A program made the translations under genes and the position numbers. Under the pieces are notes generated by a model. That model was given only the letters and a program-made list of their open reading frames with translations, was not told the DNA's origin and searched no databases. Shown piece by piece: positions 1 to 4,155 of a stretch of DNA of 6,154 nucleotides; position 1 is the stretch's first letter, and the number at the start of each line of letters is the position of its first letter. Origin of the DNA: an uncultured Alphaproteobacteria bacterium (GTDB lineage Bacteria; Pseudomonadota; Alphaproteobacteria; Reyranellales; Reyranellaceae); the NCBI GenBank assembly GCA_903929895.1, contig CAIYWM010000128.1, positions 1 to 6,154 on the forward strand, given 5' to 3'.

Positions 1-705
1 CATTCCCATAGACTTCAAGAGTTGAATGCCAACGGCGTCGATGCCGAAGGTGACGAAGCTGTTCAGGGCGATGGCGGCCACCATCAGGACGAAGACCCGG
101 CCCCTGCGCAGGCGTCCCGTACTCGACGTCGGGGCCATGGTGTCTTCAATCGCGGGCAAGCCGAACCAGACCAGGGGACAGACCATCACAACCATGATCG
201 CGGCATAGGTGACACCGACGCCGCGCCATCCGACCAGATCCTCGAGGAAGGCGGTCACTGGCCAGAAGACGCTGCCGGCAAGGCCCGTCACCAGCATCAA
301 CGTGCCGATCAGGCTGCGCGCCCGATCCTCTTCTGCATAGGACGCGATATAGGCGTAGGCGGCTGTCGTCAGGAACAGGGCGCCTGCCAGTCCAATCAAC
401 ACCCAGGCCATCAGGAAGACAGCGAGGTTCGGAGACAGCGAAAGCAGGCACAAGCCGAGACCGATTACGGCGGCGCCCACGGTCATGACCTCCCTCGACC
501 TGAAGCGACCAAAGGCGCGCCCTGCCCAGGGGGCCGCGAGGCCCATCGCGACGAACATCACCGACGTGCCGGGGGACACAGACGACAGGGAGATGCCAAA
601 CTCTCCGGACACCTTGGGTGCAATGACCGGCAGGACACCGATCATGCCCCACCCGGCAATCTGGGTCAGGGCGAGAACGGCCAGGACACGGAAATGACGT
701 CGCAT
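1..705 (-). CDS. MFS transporter, N-terminal part (gene runs off the left edge)
   Basis: The minus strand encodes 235 open codons from an ATG at 703-705 to the window edge, so the C-terminal half is missing. The product is a string of hydrophobic helices with the spacing of an MFS N-terminal half: about residues 5-27, 45-63, 73-92, 95-116, 131-152 and 163-183, then a charged central loop (184-203) and the start of helix 7 (204-225). The TQIAGWG stretch in helix 1 (residues 14-20) and the GWRG turn before helix 6 (159-162) are typical of a broad family of uncharacterised proteobacterial MFS permeases. The loop after helix 2 (residues 62-71, GRAFGRFRSR) is a degenerate MFS motif A with Gly where Asp is usual. 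The start is well fixed: an in-frame TAA lies two codons upstream (709-711), and a weak AAGAG ribosome site (712-716) sits 6 nt before the ATG. Substrate cannot be predicted. It is transcribed divergently from the TPR gene. Confidence 0.9.
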   Translation of the reverse strand, partial: MRRHFRVLAVLALTQIAGWGMIGVLPVIAPKVSGEFGISLSSVSPGTSVMFVAMGLAAPWAGRAFGRFRSREVMTVGAAVIGLGLCLLSLSPNLAVFLMAWVLIGLAGALFLTTAAYAYIASYAEEDRARSLIGTLMLVTGLAGSVFWPVTAFLEDLVGWRGVGVTYAAIMVVMVCPLVWFGLPAIEDTMAPTSSTGRLRRGRVFVLMVAAIALNSFVTFGIDAVGIQLLKSMGM

Positions 706-839
706 CGTTTACTCTTGGACCGGCGGTGCACCACCACCGGAAGCGGCGCGACCGGCATACTGCGTCGATCGGGAGGTCTGTGTCCCGTCTCACCGACGCT
801 TGAACGCGCCCGGTCGCTGGCGCACGGTGAGGGGCTACA
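706..839. promoter_or_regulatory. Divergent intergenic region between MFS and TPR genes
   Basis: This 134-bp gap separates the two divergent start codons and must hold both promoters, or one promoter and a leader. I find no convincing sigma-70 pair on either strand. Visible features are an 8-bp perfect palindrome GGTGCACC (725-732) close to the MFS start, and a distant inverted pair GCGACCGG (748-755) / CCGGTCGC (810-817). Neither is strong enough to call an operator. A good ribosome site, GGTGAGGGG (826-834), serves the plus-strand gene. Confidence 0.4.
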
Positions 840-2168
840 ATGAAGGGTTCTGGTGACGATATGCTGACGGACCGCTACGGCCTTCCTCTCTCAACGAACA
901 GCGTCACTGCGCGCGACGCCTATGTCGAGGGTGTCGATCTGCTGCTGACGGTCTATCCCGGTGCGGCTGCCTCCTTCGACCGCGCCATCGCGGCTGATCC
1001 AGCTTTCGCGCTCCCCTATATCGGCCGGGCCCGGACGTCCCAGCTCGCCGGCAGGCTGGAGGCGATGCGCGCGGATCTCGCCATGGCCTCCTCTCTCGCT
1101 GACGGAGTCTCGGCGCGCGAGCGGAGTCAGATCGAGGTCTTTCGGTCGCTGTTCGCCAGCCAGGCGGTCGCCGCGCTGACCGCGCTGCGCAACCATGTGC
1201 AGACATGGCGGCGCGACGCGCTGGTGCTGAGCCTCGCCGCCAACCAGGGCGGATTGATCGGAATGTCGGGGCTATCGGGGCGCGAACAGGACCTCACCGA
1301 CTTTCTCGATGGCCTCGCCCCGCACTACGGCGAGGATTGGTGGTTCGAGGCGCATCGCGGGATGGCGCTGTCGGAGATCGGCCGGCACGACGAGGCGCGG
1401 CCGATGATCGAGCGCTCCCTCGCGCAGTACCGGCGCAACGCCTATGGCGCCCATGCCTTCGCCCATCTCTGTTACGAGACCGGCGATCAGGACACCGGCA
1501 TCGCCTTCCTGCGCGACTGGCTGCCGCTATACGATCGCGGCGGCGGACTGTTCGGCCACCTCAACTGGCATCTCGGTCTGTTCGAACTGCACGCCGGGAA
1601 TCTGGAGGGCGGGCTGCGCCTCTACACCGAGGCCTTCTGCGCGGACGATCATCGCGGCGCCATCCATCAGAAGCTCTCCGATTCGGCCGCCTTCCTGTGG
1701 CGCTCCGAACTGGCGGGCTATCCGCGCGATCCCGCGCGCTGGACGAAGCTCAAGGACTATGCGCGCGAGAAGCTGCCGCGCCCCGGCATGTCTCTCGCGG
1801 ACTGGCATGTCGCGCTGACCTACGCCGCCACCGGCGACGACGCAGCGCTCGAAGGGTGGATCAAGGCCATCGAGGAGCTGGCAGACGCCGGGCGCTATCC
1901 GTCGGGATCCGTCATCCCCGCCGTGGCCCGCGCCTTCGCGGCCTACCGGCGCGGCGACTATGCGGCAACGATCGGCCTGATCGAGCCGATGTTGCCCGAG
2001 CGGGAGCGTATCGGCGGCAGCCGCGCGCAGGGCGACCTGGTGGAAGCGACGTTGCTGCAGGCCTACCTGGCCTCCGGCCGCGACGCCGAGGCTCGACAAC
2101 TGGCAGAGGCGCGCCGCGCTGGTCCGGCGCGTCTTCCCGTCACCGGGGGCGAACGGACGGTCGCCTGA
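840..2168 (+). CDS. Tetratricopeptide-like protein, TTC38/StaR-like family
   Basis: The 442-residue product is a soluble, Ala-rich all-helical protein without a signal peptide or membrane segment. It resembles the TTC38/StaR-like family shared by bacteria, plants and animals: LPLSTNS followed by an acidic helix (residues 15-31), HAFAHLCYETG (205-215), a GHLNWHLGLFELHAGN block (239-254) and IGGSRAQGDLVEATLLQAYL (391-410) match, from memory, the corresponding blocks of human TTC38. Length is normal for bacterial members (about 440-470). Family function is unknown. StaR is the member in a Streptomyces glycopeptide cluster, but nothing here suggests an antibiotic cluster. TPR-type helical pairs usually bind peptides or proteins; that role is inference. 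ATG 840 has a strong ribosome site (826-834, 5-nt spacing). ATG 861 gives MLTDRYG, a start I would also expect in homologues, with a weaker GGTGA before it, so the first seven residues are uncertain. The gene is divergent from the MFS gene, and the carbonic anhydrase follows 97 bp downstream on the same strand. Confidence 0.88.
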   Translation: MKGSGDDMLTDRYGLPLSTNSVTARDAYVEGVDLLLTVYPGAAASFDRAIAADPAFALPYIGRARTSQLAGRLEAMRADLAMASSLADGVSARERSQIEVFRSLFASQAVAALTALRNHVQTWRRDALVLSLAANQGGLIGMSGLSGREQDLTDFLDGLAPHYGEDWWFEAHRGMALSEIGRHDEARPMIERSLAQYRRNAYGAHAFAHLCYETGDQDTGIAFLRDWLPLYDRGGGLFGHLNWHLGLFELHAGNLEGGLRLYTEAFCADDHRGAIHQKLSDSAAFLWRSELAGYPRDPARWTKLKDYAREKLPRPGMSLADWHVALTYAATGDDAALEGWIKAIEELADAGRYPSGSVIPAVARAFAAYRRGDYAATIGLIEPMLPERERIGGSRAQGDLVEATLLQAYLASGRDAEARQLAEARRAGPARLPVTGGERTVA

Positions 2169-2202
2169 CAGAACGCGTGGCCAATTCCTGCTCTCAGCTA
2201 TG

Positions 2203-2229
2203 CCTTGAGATTGATTGCTCAGGATTTTT
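2203..2229 (+). terminator. Weak hairpin with T-tract after the TPR gene
   Basis: CCTTGAG (2203-2209) pairs with CTCAGG (2218-2223) with one bulged T and an 8-nt loop, followed by A and five T residues (2225-2229). This is the shape of an intrinsic terminator, but the stem has only six pairs. It lies 35 bp after the TPR stop and ends 36 bp before the carbonic anhydrase start, so it could end TPR transcription or attenuate read-through. The same bases contain possible -35 elements, so the reading is ambiguous. Confidence 0.35.
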
Positions 2230-2238
2230 GTGTAGTTA
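2205..2238 (+). promoter_or_regulatory. Possible promoter for the carbonic anhydrase gene
   Basis: This is the most AT-rich part of the 97-bp spacer. TTGAGA (2205-2210) matches a sigma-70 -35 box at 5 of 6 positions, but no good -10 lies 16-18 bp further on. TTGATT (2211-2216) has TAGTTA (2233-2238) at 16 bp, a poor -10. Transcription from the second pair would leave a leader of about 20 nt containing the ribosome site GGGGAGG (2254-2260). Evidence is positional and weak. Confidence 0.25.
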
Positions 2239-2265
2239 AGGTGGCGTTTTCCTGGGGAGGATCTC

Positions 2266-2970
2266 ATGTGCAACGTTTGCCTGTCGCGTCGCCGCCTGTT
2301 CGCCGGACTGGGCGGTCTCGCCGCCATGACTGCAATCGGTGCGATGCCGGCGGGCCCGGCCGGCGCGCAGCCGGCCCGTTCGGCCGAGACGCCTGACGCG
2401 GCGCTGGCGCGCCTTATGGAGGGCAACGCACGTTACGCAGCCGGGAAGTTGTCGGAGCGCGACTATACCGCCGGCCGTGTTGCGCGCACCCAGGGTCAGG
2501 CGCCCTTCGCGGCCATCCTCGGCTGCGCCGACTCCCGTGTGGCGCCCGAGCTGGCCTTCGACCAGTCACCGGGCGAACTGTTCGTCGTCCGCGTCGCCGG
2601 CAACTTTGTCACGCCGGACGGTCTTGGCAGTCTCGAGTACGGCGCCGCCGTGCTGGGCACGAAGGTGATCATGGTGCTGGGCCACACGAACTGCGGCGCG
2701 GTGAACGCCACCATCGAGGCGCTGCAGAAAGGCAACACGCTGCCCGGTCACATCGCCGACCTCGTGCGCGCCATGAAGCCCGGAATCGAGCCGGTCCTCA
2801 AGACACCGGGCGACGACCTGCGGCAGCGCGCCGTGATCGCCAACATCCAGGCCAACGTTCGCCGCCTTCAGACCGAGAAGCCGATCCTGGGCGACATGGT
2901 CGCGGCCGGCAAGCTCAAGGTCGTCGGCGCCTATTACGACCTGCCCACCGGCAAGGTGATGATGGTCTGA
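2266..2970 (+). CDS. Beta-class carbonic anhydrase with Tat signal peptide
   Basis: This 234-residue protein should catalyse reversible CO2 hydration to bicarbonate and a proton. The zinc site of beta-class enzymes is complete: CADSR (residues 87-91) supplies Cys87 and the Asp89-Arg91 dyad, and HTNCGAV (140-146) supplies His140 and Cys143. The following helix and the C-terminal GAYYDLPTGKV (221-231) are also typical. The N-terminus is an export signal: SRRRLF (7-12) is a twin-arginine motif, residues 13-30 are a mildly hydrophobic Gly/Ala-rich core, and AGA (32-34) is a good signal peptidase I site. The mature enzyme of about 200 residues should therefore be periplasmic and exported folded with zinc. 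Two cysteines (Cys2, Cys5) precede the Tat motif. The start is secure: GGGGAGG (2254-2260) lies 5 nt before ATG. The gene converges on the hydrolase gene and may be read alone or after the TPR gene. Confidence 0.95.
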   Translation: MCNVCLSRRRLFAGLGGLAAMTAIGAMPAGPAGAQPARSAETPDAALARLMEGNARYAAGKLSERDYTAGRVARTQGQAPFAAILGCADSRVAPELAFDQSPGELFVVRVAGNFVTPDGLGSLEYGAAVLGTKVIMVLGHTNCGAVNATIEALQKGNTLPGHIADLVRAMKPGIEPVLKTPGDDLRQRAVIANIQANVRRLQTEKPILGDMVAAGKLKVVGAYYDLPTGKVMMV

Positions 2971-2977
2971 CGACCGA

Positions 2978-3008
2978 CATCGATGCAGGGAAAAGTCCTG
3001 CATCGATG
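2978..3008. terminator. Perfect hairpin between convergent genes, likely bidirectional terminator
   Basis: CATCGATGCAGG (2978-2989) and CCTGCATCGATG (2997-3008) form a perfect 12-bp stem around a 7-nt loop (GAAAAGT). It starts 8 bp after the carbonic anhydrase stop and ends 13 bp before the stop of the opposing hydrolase gene, so it serves the 3' end of both transcripts. Neither side is followed by a T-run, so it is not a textbook intrinsic terminator; it may terminate through stem strength alone or protect mRNA 3' ends. Confidence 0.65.
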
Positions 3009-3021
3009 CCGATCAACTGAC

Positions 3022-3852
3022 TCAGGCCGTGATGAAGGCGAGCAGGTCGGGGTTGAGCACATCGGCGTGCGTGGTCAGCATGCCGTGCGGATAGCCCTTG
3101 TAGACCTTCAGCGTGCCGTGCTTCAGGAGCTTGATCGAAAGCTCGGCCGCGTCGGCGATCGGCACCACCTGGTCGTCGTCGCCGTGCATCACGAGCGTCG
3201 GCACCGTGATCGCCCTCAGATCGTCCGTGAAGTCGGTTTCGGAGAAGACGGCGATGCAATCGTAGTGCGCCTTGGCGCCGCCGATCATGCCCTGCCGCCA
3301 CCAGTTCTGGATCGTGCCCGGCAGGACCTTCGCGCCCTCCCGGTTGAAGCCGTAGAACGGGCCGCTGGCCACATCGAGATAGAACTGCGCCCGGTTGGCC
3401 GCGAGCGCAGCGCGCAAGCCGTCGAAGACCTCGATGGGCGTGCCCTTGGGGTTCTTGTCCGACTTCACCATGATCGGTGGCACGGCGCTGACCAGGACCG
3501 CCTTGGCAACACGGCCCCGCTTGGCGCGCGCGACATAGCGAGCGACCTCACCGCCGCCGGTCGAATGGCCGATATGGACGGCGTTCTTCAGGTCGAGATG
3601 GTCGGCGAGCTCGATGACGTCGGCGGCATAGGTGTCCATCTCGTTGCCGGTATCGGTCTGGGTCGAGCGGCCATGGCCGCGACGATCATGGGCGATCACG
3701 CGGAAGCCCTTGCCCAGGAAGAAGAGCATCTGGGCATCCCAGTCGTCGGCGCTCAGCGGCCAGCCATGATGGAACACGATGGGCTGCGCATCCTTGGGGC
3801 CCCAGTCCTTGTAAAAGATCTGGGTTCCGTCCTTCGTCGTGAAGAAAGCCAT
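3022..3852 (-). CDS. Alpha/beta hydrolase, non-heme chloroperoxidase/arylesterase type
   Basis: This 276-residue protein belongs to the cofactor-free haloperoxidase branch of the alpha/beta hydrolases, which also act as esterases and form peracids from carboxylic acids and peroxide. Visible motifs in order are [11 protein letters not shown] (28-38, oxyanion-hole loop), [10 protein letters not shown] (54-63), the nucleophile elbow GHSTGG with Ser97 (95-100), HGDDDQVVP with probable acid Asp227 (223-231) and GYPHGML with His256 (253-259). The catalytic triad is complete and the length is normal for the family (about 275). There is no signal peptide, so it should be cytoplasmic. The ATG at 3850-3852 was chosen because an AAGGGGA ribosome site (3859-3865) lies 6 nt upstream and the protein then begins [10 protein letters not shown], as homologues do; the open frame extends to an ATG at 3915 but those 21 residues look untranslated. 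True substrate is unknown. The gene is divergent from mrpA. Confidence 0.92.
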   Translation of the reverse strand: MAFFTTKDGTQIFYKDWGPKDAQPIVFHHGWPLSADDWDAQMLFFLGKGFRVIAHDRRGHGRSTQTDTGNEMDTYAADVIELADHLDLKNAVHIGHSTGGGEVARYVARAKRGRVAKAVLVSAVPPIMVKSDKNPKGTPIEVFDGLRAALAANRAQFYLDVASGPFYGFNREGAKVLPGTIQNWWRQGMIGGAKAHYDCIAVFSETDFTDDLRAITVPTLVMHGDDDQVVPIADAAELSIKLLKHGTLKVYKGYPHGMLTTHADVLNPDLLAFITA

Positions 3853-3861
3853 GTGAAGTCC

Positions 3862-3888
3862 CCTTGCGATTGTAAACGCAACGCAAGG
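3862..3888. repeat. Inverted repeat overlapping hydrolase ribosome-site region
   Basis: CCTTGCG (3862-3868) and CGCAAGG (3882-3888) are perfect 7-bp arms separated by 13 nt. A second CGCAA copy sits inside (3877-3881), so the TTGCG arm can pair with either. The left arm overlaps the ribosome site of the hydrolase (3859-3865) and the spacer contains a TACAAT box on the minus strand. A repressor bound here could block expression; as RNA the element could only partly form a hairpin. The function is inferred. Confidence 0.45.
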
Positions 3889-3901
3889 TTGGCCCAGAAG
3901 G

Positions 3902-3928
3902 CTGCTCACCGCCATCGTACATGAGCAG
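3902..3928. repeat. Second inverted repeat upstream of the hydrolase gene
   Basis: CTGCTCA (3902-3908) and TGAGCAG (3922-3928) are perfect 7-bp arms separated by 13 nt, the same geometry as the repeat at 3862-3888 and centred exactly 40 bp from it, but with different arm sequence. It lies 50-76 bp upstream of the hydrolase start, where an activator or repressor site could be. No sequence match to a known operator is claimed. Confidence 0.4.
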
Positions 3929-4122
3929 GCAGCGCCCTATACCAAAGTACAATGCAGGCATCGCACGCGCGGAGCGAATTGATCGCCGTCCGTTCACGGC
4001 CCTCGCATCGCCACGATCCGGCAGCAGCTTTCGATCAGCTGGTCATGCAGCACACAATGAGGCCAGCCGTGCAGACTCGTCTGGGAGGGAACTATTTGAG
4101 CCGAAAATGCTAGAGTCAGCTT

Positions 4123-4144
4123 CAGATACCCATCAGATACGCAT
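4123..4144 (+). repeat. 11-bp tandem direct repeat just upstream of mrpA
   Basis: CAGATACCCAT (4123-4133) is followed immediately by CAGATACGCAT (4134-4144), identical except for one base. The repeat ends 11 bp before the mrpA start codon. The 11-bp period is about one helical turn, so both copies would face the same side of the DNA, as in some activator or response-regulator sites. It could equally be a chance duplication. Confidence 0.5.
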
Positions 4145-4155
4145 CGCCAAGGCTT

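Larger units (their letters stand above)
3853..4155. promoter_or_regulatory. Divergent intergenic region between hydrolase and mrpA
   Basis: This 303-bp gap has no credible gene. The open frames crossing it (for example 3921-4244 plus) have arginine/serine-rich, non-protein-like compositions and lack ribosome sites. It should hold promoters for both flanking genes and is long enough for a 5' leader ahead of mrpA. Specific elements are listed separately: two 7-bp inverted repeats near the hydrolase, a short palindrome CAGAC-TC-GTCTG (4072-4083), and an 11-bp tandem repeat just before mrpA. A TACAAT box on the minus strand (plus-strand 3869-3874) looks like a -10, but transcription would then start inside the hydrolase ribosome site. 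On the plus side, TTGAGC (4096-4101) lacks a good -10 at normal spacing. Confidence 0.5.

Noticed and set aside
22..843. Plus-strand open frame across the MFS gene (273 codons), and a second minus-strand frame at 146-793
   Set aside because: Both give low-complexity His/Arg/Asp/Gly-rich or Arg-rich products. The minus-strand frame ending at ATG 703-705 encodes clear MFS helices and explains the region.
1205..2426. Open frames overlapping the TPR gene (1205-2239 plus, 1527-2426 minus)
   Set aside because: They are Arg/Ala-rich shadows of the TTC38-like gene, whose conserved blocks fix the true frame.
3853..3915. N-terminal extension of the hydrolase to an ATG at 3913-3915
   Set aside because: The extra 21 residues do not look like the family and would be translated through the strong ribosome site that serves ATG 3850-3852.
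2983..3924. Plus-strand open frame opposite the hydrolase (313 codons)
   Set aside because: It is antisense to a complete alpha/beta hydrolase with an intact triad; the predicted product has no family resemblance and no ribosome site.
4088..4116. GGAAC (4088-4092), resembling the -35 of ECF or EcfG sigma factors
   Set aside because: No matching -10 (CGTT or TC-type) occurs at 16-17 bp; only TAGAGT (4111-4116) is present, so a stress-sigma promoter is not supported.
4004..4149. 10-bp direct repeat CGCATCGCCA at 4004-4013 and 4140-4149
   Set aside because: Two copies 136 bp apart in GC-rich DNA with no flanking symmetry; probably chance.
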